Positions 44,552-53,558 of a DNA stretch of 64,000 nucleotides are shown in pieces. Position 1 is the first letter of the stretch; every line of letters begins with the position of its first letter. A program made the translations under genes and the position numbers. The notes beneath the pieces are model-generated. The model worked only from the letters and a program-made list of their open reading frames with translations. It searched no databases and was not told where the DNA came from. This DNA is from Armatimonadota bacterium (lineage in GTDB: Bacteria > Armatimonadota > Zipacnadia > Zipacnadales > JABUFB01). The stretch is from NCBI GenBank assembly GCA_013314775.1, contig JABUFB010000017.1, positions 1 through 64,000 of the forward strand, given 5' to 3'.

Positions 44552-44782
44552 AGTCTGAGCTCCGACTCGAACTGCAAGGTCAACCCTCATGACGGGCGGA
44601 TCAACTTCCCGGGCGAGCCATATCCGAATACCTACTACCACAACGGTGTCTGGCGAGCCCACAACGAGGGTGCGAACTTCACGTTCTGCGATGGCCACGC
44701 CAAATGGATGAACTCGTTGAAGTATTATCTATGGACGGCGATCGACGATGCGGAAACCGCGAAGTGGCCCACGGAACCGTAG
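44552..44782 (+). pseudogene. 5'-truncated prepilin/H-X9-DG remnant
   Basis: This frame encodes about 75 residues matching only the C-terminal end of the local prepilin family: it contains RAHNEGANFTFCDGHAKW, with H-X9-DG. The prepilin signal, membrane helix and FARAREKAR block are missing, and no in-frame start codon exists before the motif. It begins 8 bases after the SIS copy 2 stop codon in a different frame. It is best read as a decayed fragment left by duplication or recombination. Confidence 0.8.
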
Positions 44783-44856
44783 ACAGGTAACGAGCACAGA
44801 CCTGGCGACCGGACTACCCGGTCCCCCACAATTCCACCGACGAGGATGATGCGAAA

Positions 44857-46083
44857 GTGGCCTGCAACAGCAATGATGCCTATGCCGTCTTGTGCGACCA
44901 GCTCGCCCATCGGGGCGTAGACGTTGACGACGTGAAGGCGAAACTCAAGGCGCAGCAGATCGAGACCCCGAGTTGGGCTTACGCGGACGGCGGCACCCGT
45001 TTCAAGACCTTCAAACAGCCGGGAGCGGCGGTGACGTACCAGGAGAAGTTCGCGGACGCCGCCCAGGTCCACAAGTTCACCGGCATCTGTCCCAGGGTCG
45101 CGGTCCATGTGCTTTGGGACTTCGCCGATGTGGAGATCTCCCAGGTGACCGCCTGCGCCGAGTCGCTTGGCGTGAAGGTCGGGGCGATCAACCCCACGCT
45201 GTTTGAGCAGGACGAGTATATGTACGGGTCCATCGCCCACCCCTGCCCCAAGGTAAGGCAGAAGGCCGTGGACCACATGCTCGAATCCGTGGACATCGGG
45301 CGCCAGGTGGGCTCTGACTTCCTGAGCCTGTGGTTCGCCGACGGCACCAATTATCCGGGCATGGATGATTTCATGGAGCGCAAGCACCGGGTGCAGGAGT
45401 GCCTGAACACGGTGTATGCGGCCATGCCCGACAGTATGATCATGGGCATTGAGTACAAATTGTTCGAGCCCGCTTTCTACCACACGGACATCGCCGACTG
45501 GGGGATGGCCCTGAAGTTCGCCGAGCGCTGCGGGCCCAATGCGAAGGTCCTCGTGGATCTGGGACACCACCCGCGAACGGTGAACATCGAGCACATCGTG
45601 GCCAATCTTATCGACGAGGGCCGGCTGGCAGGATTCCACTTCAACAACGCCCGCTATGCCGACGATGACCTGACCTTCGGCTCCGTCAATCCCTACGAGG
45701 GCTTCCTGATCTATAACGAGCTGGTGAAGGCCGAAGCGGCAGACCCTGAGCTGGACATCGCCTATATGATCGACCAAAGCCACAATGTAAAGCCGAAGAT
45801 CGAAGCGATGATCCAGACCGTGGAACACATTCAGTACACCTATGCAAAGGCCCTCTGTGTAGACCGCAAGCGGCTTCAGCAGGCGCAGTCGGAACTGAAC
45901 ATCGTAGACTGCGAGAACGTGCTCACCCAAGCTTTCTTCACCGACGTGCGTCCTTTGATCCACGCGGTGCGCGAGGAAATGGGGCTGAACCCCGAACCGC
46001 TCAAGGCCTATCGGGAAAGCGGATACCAGGCGAAGATCGAGCAGGAGCGGGGCATCCGCAGCGGCGGCGGCGGCCTGGGCTAG
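44857..46083 (+). CDS. L-rhamnose isomerase-like sugar isomerase
   Basis: A 408-residue TIM-barrel isomerase of the Pseudomonas RhaI type. Conserved parts are HVLWDFADVE, SDFLSLWFADGTNYPG, IMGIEYKLFEPAFYHTDIADWG, VLVDLGHHP and FHFNNARYADDDL, giving the Glu/Asp/His metal ligands. It interconverts aldoses and ketoses such as rhamnose/rhamnulose, with broad specificity known in the family. GTG 44857 is the likely start, with GAGG about 11 bases upstream. It follows the SIS genes in the same direction but is separated by the prepilin remnant. A long hairpin follows the stop. Confidence 0.88.
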   Translation: MACNSNDAYAVLCDQLAHRGVDVDDVKAKLKAQQIETPSWAYADGGTRFKTFKQPGAAVTYQEKFADAAQVHKFTGICPRVAVHVLWDFADVEISQVTACAESLGVKVGAINPTLFEQDEYMYGSIAHPCPKVRQKAVDHMLESVDIGRQVGSDFLSLWFADGTNYPGMDDFMERKHRVQECLNTVYAAMPDSMIMGIEYKLFEPAFYHTDIADWGMALKFAERCGPNAKVLVDLGHHPRTVNIEHIVANLIDEGRLAGFHFNNARYADDDLTFGSVNPYEGFLIYNELVKAEAADPELDIAYMIDQSHNVKPKIEAMIQTVEHIQYTYAKALCVDRKRLQQAQSELNIVDCENVLTQAFFTDVRPLIHAVREEMGLNPEPLKAYRESGYQAKIEQERGIRSGGGGLG

Positions 46084-46098
46084 TGTGAGTTGGCATCT

Positions 46099-46130
46099 GC
46101 CGCGGGGAAGGAAAGCGCCTTTCCCGCGGC
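46099..46130 (+). terminator. hairpin after rhamnose-isomerase-like gene
   Basis: A 13-base stem GCCGCGGGGAAGG (46099-46111) / CCTTTCCCGCGGC (46118-46130) with one G-U pair; the following T-run is weak. Confidence 0.65.
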
Positions 46131-46244
46131 GTTCAGCACGCTAGAGCAGAGATGAAACTGCCCTGTGGAGGGGGTGATTTTAGCTAACATTCAGCGGAAC
46201 GTAGCAGTTTGGACAACATTGCGATAGAAGGAGGTCGAACCGCC

Positions 46245-46883
46245 GTGCGCAGGGGTTTCACGCTGATTGAGCTGTTGGTCGTGATCGCCATCATCGCCAT
46301 TCTGGCGGCCATCCTTTTCCCGGTGTTCGCCAGAGCGCGCGAGAAAGCTCGCCAGGCAAGCTGCTCCAGCAATCTCAAGCAGATTGCACTGGCAACTCTC
46401 ATGTACAATCAGGATTACGATGAGCGCTACATGTACGAGGTATGGTGCAATACCGGCAACCCAGCCTGCCCGAACATGTGTTGGAGCGAGATTGTCAGGG
46501 ACCGCGAGGGACTCATCTTCCCATATTTGAAGAACAAGCAAATCCTCTACTGCCCCAGCTGGGAAGGGTGGCCCACCTATGGCTACAACAAGCTGCTGGC
46601 TCGGCAGAAGGACGGCGCTATCAGCCAGCCGGCGCGGACGGTCATGTGGGCTGACTCGGGCGGCATTCGCTGGTTCCCCTACTCGGTTGCGGGCGGCTGC
46701 TGCTTCGGTGGTCAGGCTTGGCACCATCGCATCGGCACCTGCGCCGAAGAGGGCAGCAAGGATGGCCCGCACAATGAGGGGGCCAATATCGCTTTCTGCG
46801 ACGGGCACGTGAAGTGGCAGAAGATCGCGTCGATCCCCAACGAGGATGATGACGCCCAGCCGCTGTACATCCGGCCGCGCTAA
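46245..46883 (+). CDS. prepilin-type protein with H-X9-DG motif
   Basis: A 212-residue member of the prepilin group. It begins with a short basic leader [16 protein letters not shown], then [18 protein letters not shown], and ends with [16 protein letters not shown] (H-X9-DG). GTG 46245 is chosen because AAGGAGG lies 10 bases upstream and the leader is then very short, as in pseudopilins; a longer frame reaches 46209. It has more cysteines than the copies near 12-13 kb ([12 protein letters not shown] and GGCCFGG), suggesting disulfides outside the cell. The small membrane protein gene follows 62 bases later. Confidence 0.92.
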   Translation: MRRGFTLIELLVVIAIIAILAAILFPVFARAREKARQASCSSNLKQIALATLMYNQDYDERYMYEVWCNTGNPACPNMCWSEIVRDREGLIFPYLKNKQILYCPSWEGWPTYGYNKLLARQKDGAISQPARTVMWADSGGIRWFPYSVAGGCCFGGQAWHHRIGTCAEEGSKDGPHNEGANIAFCDGHVKWQKIASIPNEDDDAQPLYIRPR

Positions 46884-46945
46884 CCTGACCGTGCCCAGTA
46901 GCTCGGCCCAAGTCCGAGCCAACGCATCTCTGGAGGTGTCGTGAC

Positions 46946-47185
46946 GTGAAGCAGAGCGTGTCGCCGGTCGTCGTCGCTATCGTAGTTGTCGTGGCAATCG
47001 TGGTCATCGGGATCATCTACAAGATGACCATGGGTAAGTCGTCCACGCCGCAGCCGGCCGAAGGCATGGTTCCTCCGGCCGGAGGGTATGGCCAGGGCAT
47101 GCCGCCGGGAGGCATGCCGGGCGGCGGCACGGGTGGTAGCTCGGCACCCATGCAGCCCGGTCGCGGACCGTCTCCCTCCAGGTAG
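46946..47185 (+). CDS. small membrane protein with Gly/Pro/Met-rich tail
   Basis: A 79-residue protein: one N-terminal membrane helix (PVVVAIVVVVAIVVIGIIY), then a low-complexity tail with repeated PPGGMPGG-like units. GTG 46946 has GGAGG 9 bases upstream, which supports translation. It probably sits in the inner membrane with its tail outside. It may assist or anchor the neighbouring prepilin, but no family is recognised. A strong hairpin follows 30 bases later. Confidence 0.75.
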   Translation: MKQSVSPVVVAIVVVVAIVVIGIIYKMTMGKSSTPQPAEGMVPPAGGYGQGMPPGGMPGGGTGGSSAPMQPGRGPSPSR

Positions 47186-47215
47186 CACCACCAGGTCACA
47201 ACCGTTGCGCAAGCG

Positions 47216-47253
47216 ACAGGGGCGCGAAGCAGTGGGATGCTTCGCGCCCCTGT
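47216..47253. terminator. 16-bp bidirectional terminator hairpin
   Basis: A perfect 16-base stem ACAGGGGCGCGAAGCA (47216-47231) / TGCTTCGCGCCCCTGT (47238-47253) with a 6-base loop, between convergent transcription units. Confidence 0.75.
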
Positions 47254-47286
47254 GGATTCACGCTCCGTTGTCGCCGGTAGCAGTGC

Positions 47287-48177
47287 TTACTCGAGATCGC
47301 ACTTGTTGTTGCGTCGGAATGTATAGCCGCGGAATGCCTGGGTCTCCGGCAGCAGGTAGGACACCCAGTAGGCGCCTCCCACAACCAGTGACCCGCCGAT
47401 GATGTTCCCAAGCGTGGACGGGATGAGGTTGCGGAAGATGAAATTGCTCATCGTAAGCGCGTCGGCGACCCCGTCGGGGACGCTGGCCGCCACCGATTTC
47501 AGCGCGATCCCCATCGGGATGAAGTACATGTTGGCGACGCAGTGCTCGAACCCGCAGGCCACAAAGGCGGTAATCGGGAACAGGATCGCCAGGATCCGGT
47601 CGGTGTTGGTGCATGCCCCATAGCAGAGCCATACCGCGAGGCAGACCAGGGCGTTGCACAGGATGCCTCGGAAGAAGACCTGCCCCCAAGTGAGGGAGCA
47701 CTTGGCGGCTGCGATCTTCATTGCTGTTTCCCCCACGCCGCCACCGGACAGGGTGTCCTGGCCCGAAGCAACCACGAGATATACCAGGAGGATCGAGCCG
47801 ATCAGGTTGCCTGCGTAGACGATGGCCCAGTTGCGGAGCATCGACCGGGTGTGGACGCGGCCGCTGAGCCAGGCCATGGTGATCAGGGTGTTGCCGGTGA
47901 AGAGCTCCGCTCCCCCGACTACAACCAGAATGAGGCCAAGGCAGAAGCATAGTCCACCCAGTGACTGCTGTATCCCGAAGGGCAGCGTGTTGCCGGTCTT
48001 CATGATGGTGAAGAAGTTGGCGGCGAACCCGATATAAACGCCCGCCATGATACCGAGGAACAGGGTGGGGATGAACCCTAGTCTTGCCTTGGCCTCACCA
48101 CTCTTCAGCGCGCGGGCCGCCAGTTCCGGCCCTCCGCAAGGGGTGGGAACCGGGGAGACGGGATCAGTGGAGCACAT
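47287..48177 (-). CDS. formate/nitrite transporter family channel
   Basis: A 296-residue FNT-family pentameric channel (FocA/NirC/HSC type) with six membrane spans. Family blocks are visible: GIMAGVYIGFAANFF, GAELFTGNTLITMAW (the FTGN/K motif of the pore loop) and ACGFEHCVANMYFIP (conserved central His). It passes formate, nitrite or hydrosulfide. GGAGG lies 8 bases before ATG 48177. No pyruvate formate-lyase or nitrite reductase gene is nearby, so the anion is unknown. It follows the SGNH gene by 17 bases at the end of the minus-strand run; export of an acid or hydrosulfide from the pathway is conceivable. Confidence 0.93.
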   Translation of the reverse strand: MCSTDPVSPVPTPCGGPELAARALKSGEAKARLGFIPTLFLGIMAGVYIGFAANFFTIMKTGNTLPFGIQQSLGGLCFCLGLILVVVGGAELFTGNTLITMAWLSGRVHTRSMLRNWAIVYAGNLIGSILLVYLVVASGQDTLSGGGVGETAMKIAAAKCSLTWGQVFFRGILCNALVCLAVWLCYGACTNTDRILAILFPITAFVACGFEHCVANMYFIPMGIALKSVAASVPDGVADALTMSNFIFRNLIPSTLGNIIGGSLVVGGAYWVSYLLPETQAFRGYTFRRNNKCDLE

Positions 48178-48194
48178 TGGCACGGCCTCCAGGA

Positions 48195-50321
48195 TCAGTC
48201 AGTCATGTCGAGCCGGCGCAATCGCCAGCCGGTGTACTGTACAGGCATGTCTTCAGTTGATTCTACAGTGACCGTCAACGCGCACGGGCTCCCGAGTTCG
48301 AAATGGAATGTGGTGCGTTGCCACTGAAAGTGGGTCTCGGGTGTCAGTCGGTACAGCTCTCTTTCGCCATCCGAGAGCGTCAGGCGCGCGCGCCAGTCGG
48401 GGCGACTCGATGCCGAGAGCCGCTCCGGCGCGTAGGCACGCGCGAAGAAGGATATCTCATACCGCCCGGATTGGAGACCCTCAACAGTTTGCTCCCACGC
48501 AGAGGTTCCCGCAGCCTCAATGCAGCAGCCTCCCGGCACCGCGAGACAACCCGAACGGCGCAGCACGCAGAACGTTACGCCCTTCGCCTGCTCAGGCGCG
48601 TATCTTCGAAGCCGGAAGCTGCCATCTGCCTCCACTCCTGAGATGATGTAGCGCCCGGCGAAGTTATTGTCCTCATGGTCGACCTGGAGAAAGTCCAGAG
48701 GGCGCACCATGCCGGTCGCAATTGGATCATCTGGTCGGAACAGGTCGATGCGGCGGTCCTGCATGAACGCTCCAGTGCCCTGCGCCACCACCCGTGCGGG
48801 CAGATAAAGTGCGCCATCCCCGCTGGGATGCCAGCCCGCCGGGAGCACTCCGTCCGTCTCGGTGAGGGCACCGTTCACCAGAAGATTGCTCGGGTCATCG
48901 CTCCAATGGATTTCCTCCTCGGCGGGCCAGTGGATCCATGTCGCCGGGGAGGGAAGCTGTTCCGTCGGCCCGGTCACATCGACCTCCAGGCTCGCGTAAT
49001 CCAGCTTCACGCCCTGCGACGAGTTCAGGCACAGAATTGCTTCGCCCGTTTCTCCATCCCGGAGAAGCGGGACGCGGACATTGACGGAGCCCGGCCCGAA
49101 AGTGCCCAGACGTTCCCATGCGCTGTGAGCTTTCCCGTCTCTTCTGGCGGCCAAGACTATGCATTCCGAGCCCAGCACCAGCCGCGCGGTTGCCTGAACA
49201 ACCGGCGCAGGCCGGGCGGCGCAGAAGGAGAGCACCAACGCCGGGCCGCCATTCAGCATTTCGCCATCGGCGGCCTCGATCAGTCCATACTCATCCCGCA
49301 CACGGATGGCGTTCAAATCGAAGTGGTTCTCGTCCGGCGTGTTGGCAGCCGAGTAATCGGGCTGGCTTGTGGTAAGCGGTGTCCATTCTGTCTTGTCCCT
49401 GATTGGACCGGGCTCAACGGACGGCGCGCGCCAGGCCGTGAGCGAGCGCGGGGGAATGGCGATACCCAATTCCCGGAGTATGTGCAATATTGCCTGAACG
49501 ATGGGCGCTGATCCGTCCGTCGTCGGATGCACCGTATCCGCCCAGACCGAGACGCAGTGCTCGTCCAGCTGCATCAGCGCGGTGAAGATGTCGGCGTAGG
49601 GGATCGAGTGTTCGCGGCAATACTGGGCCAGGTCACGGGCGCGAACCGCAACGTTCCTGTTGCTTCCCGGGTGCGTGCCGCCTTTCTCGCGGTCCATGTA
49701 AGGCACGCCGCTAAGGAAGATGGGCTGTGCACCGAGTTCGCGCGTCCGGCGCGCGATCTCATGGATGTTCGCCAGAAAATCATCCGACGTCTTGCCGGCA
49801 TCGTTGACCGAGTACATGAAGCAGACCCAGTCCGGCCGCTGCTCGACGATGCGCGCTCGCCAACCCGGCTCGATGGCGTAGTCGGACCCTTCGAAGTCCT
49901 CGACGGCCGGCTCGACGATCCAGAGGCTGACCTCGCGCTCCGCCTGGTTTCTCACCTCGATGCGGTCGATAGTGTACTGGTGGGCCCCCAGACGTACTTT
50001 TTGCCCCGGGTAAGGTCCAGCATACCAGCTCACGCCGCTCCCGCGGACCTCATGCTCCCCTTTGCTGATGGAGGCAGTTCCGCCACTGGTCTCGAAGAGC
50101 AGATGATGGGTATTGGTGCCCCCAACGGCGGTATTGATGACCCGCAGTGGCAGCAGCCGGGCCACCAGTTGCGGGTAGTCCGTGGCGCCTACGCGCCCGC
50201 AGGTCTGCGAATCGCCGGTGAACACGATGCGCGGCATGGAGTTGGCGTCGATGGTCACGGTTTCGGCCTGCGCGGAGGCTGCCAAGAGCATCGCCCCGGC
50301 GAGACAGGATAGGAGCAGCAC
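48195..50321 (-). CDS. secreted SGNH/GDSL-family hydrolase
   Basis: A 708-residue exported enzyme. The signal peptide (MLLLSCLAGAMLLAASAQA) is followed by the SGNH block I motif FTGDSQT with nucleophile Ser38, GGTNT, and block V ADTVHPT with Asp/His. An internal beta-rich region (about residues 80-140) appears inserted between the blocks, and the C-terminal half is probably a carbohydrate-binding beta domain ending FHFELGSPCALTVTVEST. It probably removes acetyl or other acyl esters from glycans. GTG 50321 has AGGAGG 5 bases upstream; the longer frame is antisense-like. It is 29 bases after the GH116 gene. Confidence 0.87.
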   Translation of the reverse strand: MLLLSCLAGAMLLAASAQAETVTIDANSMPRIVFTGDSQTCGRVGATDYPQLVARLLPLRVINTAVGGTNTHHLLFETSGGTASISKGEHEVRGSGVSWYAGPYPGQKVRLGAHQYTIDRIEVRNQAEREVSLWIVEPAVEDFEGSDYAIEPGWRARIVEQRPDWVCFMYSVNDAGKTSDDFLANIHEIARRTRELGAQPIFLSGVPYMDREKGGTHPGSNRNVAVRARDLAQYCREHSIPYADIFTALMQLDEHCVSVWADTVHPTTDGSAPIVQAILHILRELGIAIPPRSLTAWRAPSVEPGPIRDKTEWTPLTTSQPDYSAANTPDENHFDLNAIRVRDEYGLIEAADGEMLNGGPALVLSFCAARPAPVVQATARLVLGSECIVLAARRDGKAHSAWERLGTFGPGSVNVRVPLLRDGETGEAILCLNSSQGVKLDYASLEVDVTGPTEQLPSPATWIHWPAEEEIHWSDDPSNLLVNGALTETDGVLPAGWHPSGDGALYLPARVVAQGTGAFMQDRRIDLFRPDDPIATGMVRPLDFLQVDHEDNNFAGRYIISGVEADGSFRLRRYAPEQAKGVTFCVLRRSGCLAVPGGCCIEAAGTSAWEQTVEGLQSGRYEISFFARAYAPERLSASSRPDWRARLTLSDGERELYRLTPETHFQWQRTTFHFELGSPCALTVTVESTEDMPVQYTGWRLRRLDMTD

Positions 50322-50350
50322 TGAGACCTCCTGGATTCTGCGGTGGCCGG

Positions 50351-52933
50351 CTACCGGGCCGCCGTGATCACCAGCGTTTCGCCGGTGCCAATGGTCACCG
50401 GCGCCTCGAACACCAAGACGCGGCGCTTGCCGGCTTTCTTCACCCTGCATGCGATCTCGCGCCGGCCCAGCTTCGCCGTAACGGATGCGGCCGGATCGAA
50501 GGCGAGTGTGAGCGTCTGGACATCCAGAGTTCCGTAGTCCACGCGCAGGCGAATTGTGGTCTTCTCGCCGGTCTTCTGGCTGTACACCCCCCAGCCGGAA
50601 CCCACGCAGAAGAAGCACCGGAAGTCTTCGGGATGGACGCGTGGCGCAAAGCCGATGCGCTTTTCGGGCGCGGAGTAAGAGAATCCGGACAGCGCGGTGA
50701 GCACCGCGTAACTGGCCATGGAGCGGGAGTAGTGGTGGCCGCATTCGAACTCGTCCCACGGGTTGCGGCGCTCTCCGGTGTGACGGTCGCGCACGCCGCG
50801 GACGATGGCCAGGCCCTCTCTCACGAACCCCTCGTAGATGAGGTGGCTCGCGACCTGGTACTCGATCCCGCACCAGACCTCGTCGCAGAACCAGAATGCA
50901 TAGCCGGGTCTTTCGCCACGCGGCCAGGTGGCGATGAGCAATCCGGCCTCATCGTTGAGCGCGTAGATGCGCAGGGAGCAGAAGTGGTCGGACAGGTCAG
51001 GCAGCCAGTTATACCGGAAGATGGACCGTAGGGCCCTGCGCACATTGTCGCGCTTATACAGGTAGCCCAATCCCAGCATTTCCGCGTACCACTGGCCGAT
51101 GAGCTGGTCAGACAGGCAGCCCCTGCCGAACTGCCATTTGGGCCAATCGGGGAAGCGGTCGTCTGGGCCGCCGCCGCCCATGCACAGGTCTTTCAGGTGC
51201 TGTGGCCAACCCTCGTTGGCCTGCGGATTCACGATCTGCTCATAGTATTCGCCGTTGAACATGCGCTGGTCTGTGAGTGCCGATCCGCTCTCGAACAGCG
51301 CACGATACTCCGCGGCCTTGTCCGGTTCGCCGAGGTAGCGGGCGACTTCCTCGGCGGCTCGCAGCGCGCCGAGGTACAGACTACCGCACATGCTGTTAGC
51401 GCCCCACCACTCCATATCATAGGTGTTGTGCTGCATGCCTTCCATGAGCCCGTCGCGGTCGGCGTCCCAGTACTTCCAGGCGAACTCCAGGGCGCGCTTC
51501 ATGCTGGGCCAGATCATGCGCAGCCAGTCGTCGTCGCCGGAGATGAGCCACTCACGGTAGACCTGGATGACCGTACCCAGTTGCCCGTCCGCTGCGGGGT
51601 GGAAGCGGTCGGTGCCCTTCGTGCCCAGCGGCAGGGGCATCCGGAAGCACACGAATCCGTCCTCCAGCATGGAGTTGTTCCAGTCAGCTTCGCGCTGGGA
51701 CCGCTGGAGCCTGGGGAACAAGTATGGCAGGGCCTGAGCGTAGTTCCAGACGTGAGTGCAGGAGCCCTCGCAGCAACCCACGGTGTCGCTGCAGCCCTCG
51801 AAACCGTAGAAAGTGCCGTCCGTGAGGCGCAGGCAGGTGTTGGTGCGCAGGATCGAGATCTGGCTGCTTACGGCGTCGAGCACATGTGTGGGCAGCGTGG
51901 TCTCGAACAGGGAGTCGTGGTAGCGCCGGGTCTCGTCGTAAAGGCGGTCGAACTCGGAGAGCGTGTACTTCGCGGCATCCCAGGCTTCCGACCAGCGGGT
52001 GGCATACCAGTTTTTCCAGGTCGCACCCGTGTCACAGCCCTCGCACTTCGCCCAATGCTCAAAGTTCGGGAAGCTCCAGGCAAGGATGAAAGGCACGGTC
52101 ACGGATGCGCCCGGAGGGAGGTCGAGGTCCACGCCGACGGTGCCGGATTCCGCGCCCCCATCCCGCACCGGGGGCCACTGGTCATTCCAGGCGATTGCCT
52201 CCCAGAACTTGAGAATGCGGCCGTCATGCCAGCGCGGCCAGACCCAGGCGTTGGGGGCCGGAGTGGTCAGTGCGATGGTGCCGAAAGCGGGGTGATCCGG
52301 GTCATGCGCGGTGGTTCCCAGTAACAGACCGGTGAGACCGTCGGCCTCGCGCGCCTCATTGGTGCGGCCCTCATTGCCGCCGATGATGTTGGTGAGATTG
52401 CCCAGCACTGAAATCCTGAGCTTGCGGCTGGTGCGGTTGGTAAGGGTGTACAGGAAGATCGCCACGGGAATGCCCGAGTCGTCCTCGTTCAGGGGAATGA
52501 AGGGGTTGAAGGCGAGGAGCTTTGCTTCCACCGGGAAGTCGTCGTCGGAAAGCTCCACTTCGGCGAAGGGATACTCGCCCTTGAAGGTCACGTCCCGGAA
52601 ATGGGGGAGACCCTCGCCGGAGTCCTTGTGTGCAGTGTGGCCGCCATTGCGATATGTGCCTCCGGCAGGGCCCTGCAGGACCTTGACGCGTGGCTCCTTC
52701 TTCCCCTCGACCACGCGCACGGCGAAGAAGGCGTTGGGCATGGTCCTGCCCTTGGCCGGGCGGTTCATGATCTCCCAGTCGCGCAACTGACCCCAGCCGC
52801 CGAGACTCACGGTCCCGGTACCGATGCCTCCGAGGGGAAAGGCGATCTCATCGAGTTCGCGGCCGGAGTAGACCTTCTGGGGGCCTTCGGCGAACAGTTC
52901 TTCGGGCGAGTAGGGGATCTTGTCTATGGGCAT
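50351..52933 (-). CDS. GH116 beta-glucosidase/glucosylceramidase-like protein
   Basis: An 860-residue family GH116 glycosidase (N-terminal beta domain, then an (alpha/alpha)6 barrel), related to non-lysosomal glucosylceramidase GBA2 and to bacterial beta-glucosidases and xylosidases. The N-terminus has AFPLGGIGTGTVSLGG; the nucleophile Glu is in HNTYDMEWWG (near residue 507) and the acid/base Asp in GCLSDQLIGQW, both as in characterised members. No signal peptide, so it acts in the cytoplasm. Its GGGAGG lies within one arm of a hairpin (52939-52980). Neighbours are sulfatases and an SGNH hydrolase. Confidence 0.93.
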   Translation of the reverse strand: MPIDKIPYSPEELFAEGPQKVYSGRELDEIAFPLGGIGTGTVSLGGWGQLRDWEIMNRPAKGRTMPNAFFAVRVVEGKKEPRVKVLQGPAGGTYRNGGHTAHKDSGEGLPHFRDVTFKGEYPFAEVELSDDDFPVEAKLLAFNPFIPLNEDDSGIPVAIFLYTLTNRTSRKLRISVLGNLTNIIGGNEGRTNEAREADGLTGLLLGTTAHDPDHPAFGTIALTTPAPNAWVWPRWHDGRILKFWEAIAWNDQWPPVRDGGAESGTVGVDLDLPPGASVTVPFILAWSFPNFEHWAKCEGCDTGATWKNWYATRWSEAWDAAKYTLSEFDRLYDETRRYHDSLFETTLPTHVLDAVSSQISILRTNTCLRLTDGTFYGFEGCSDTVGCCEGSCTHVWNYAQALPYLFPRLQRSQREADWNNSMLEDGFVCFRMPLPLGTKGTDRFHPAADGQLGTVIQVYREWLISGDDDWLRMIWPSMKRALEFAWKYWDADRDGLMEGMQHNTYDMEWWGANSMCGSLYLGALRAAEEVARYLGEPDKAAEYRALFESGSALTDQRMFNGEYYEQIVNPQANEGWPQHLKDLCMGGGGPDDRFPDWPKWQFGRGCLSDQLIGQWYAEMLGLGYLYKRDNVRRALRSIFRYNWLPDLSDHFCSLRIYALNDEAGLLIATWPRGERPGYAFWFCDEVWCGIEYQVASHLIYEGFVREGLAIVRGVRDRHTGERRNPWDEFECGHHYSRSMASYAVLTALSGFSYSAPEKRIGFAPRVHPEDFRCFFCVGSGWGVYSQKTGEKTTIRLRVDYGTLDVQTLTLAFDPAASVTAKLGRREIACRVKKAGKRRVLVFEAPVTIGTGETLVITAAR

Positions 52934-52938
52934 GAGAA

Positions 52939-52980
52939 GCGAACCCTCCCTGGGTGACTGACTTGGGCGGGAGGGTTCGC
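52939..52980 (-). promoter_or_regulatory. hairpin that can sequester the GH116 ribosome binding site
   Basis: GCGAACCCTCCC (52939-52950) pairs perfectly over 12 bases with GGGAGGGTTCGC (52969-52980). On the minus-strand mRNA the second arm contains GGGAGGG (52950-52944), 10 bases before the GH116 ATG. The stem would hide the ribosome binding site and could also end the upstream transcript. Confidence 0.65.
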
Positions 52981-53030
52981 TATTGGGGGCGTGTCGGCCT
53001 TCGTGGTGCAGGGCGCTTTCTGGAGCGTCA

Positions 53031-53507
53031 TCAGCGGTTGCTCACGGACCCCCCGTCGGCCGTGGTGGTGTTGTCAAGGCGTTCGCGCGCCGTCTGGATC
53101 AGGGTGAACATCACGCGATGGGCATCTTCCAGAACTGCTGCCTCCTCCGGCGCGCACTTTCCATATCTCGCCAATGCTCGGGGGAGCAGGTCGTCCACGG
53201 CTACCCGGATTCGCCCGAGCAGATTCGACAGCCACACCAATGTGTTTCCCAGGCTCTGAGGTCGCTCAAGTTCGGCCAGCTCAGTCGGTGCGTACTCCAG
53301 CGCAAGTTGTCGAAGACGCGTCACTGCTTCGCGCACCGGGGCGAGTATCGTCTCGGCTTCGTGGGGCGGCAGAGGCGCCAAGGGCGCACCGACACCTGTT
53401 GGCGAGCGACCCTCGCGCGCCGCCTCATCCATCTGCACCAGGTAGTGAGCAGCCGTGGCATAGACAGATGCGAGGTGCCTTCGTTTGGATCGGCTCAGCT
53501 TGACCAT
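53031..53507 (-). CDS. hypothetical helical protein
   Basis: A 158-residue protein predicted mostly helical (SRSKRRHLASVYATAAHYLVQMDEAA..., then LARYGKCAPEEAAVLEDAHRVMFTLIQTARERL). It has no signal peptide and no recognised family. GGAG lies 11 bases before the ATG. It is between the DUF4091 gene (51 bases) and GH116 (97 bases) on the same strand, so it is probably part of the run. A role as an adaptor or regulator of the glycan cluster is only a guess. Confidence 0.6.
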   Translation of the reverse strand: MVKLSRSKRRHLASVYATAAHYLVQMDEAAREGRSPTGVGAPLAPLPPHEAETILAPVREAVTRLRQLALEYAPTELAELERPQSLGNTLVWLSNLLGRIRVAVDDLLPRALARYGKCAPEEAAVLEDAHRVMFTLIQTARERLDNTTTADGGSVSNR

Positions 53508-53558
53508 TCGCTTATTCGCTCCATCGTGCCGTCGGAGTTCGGTCGCGGATCAGCGCCC

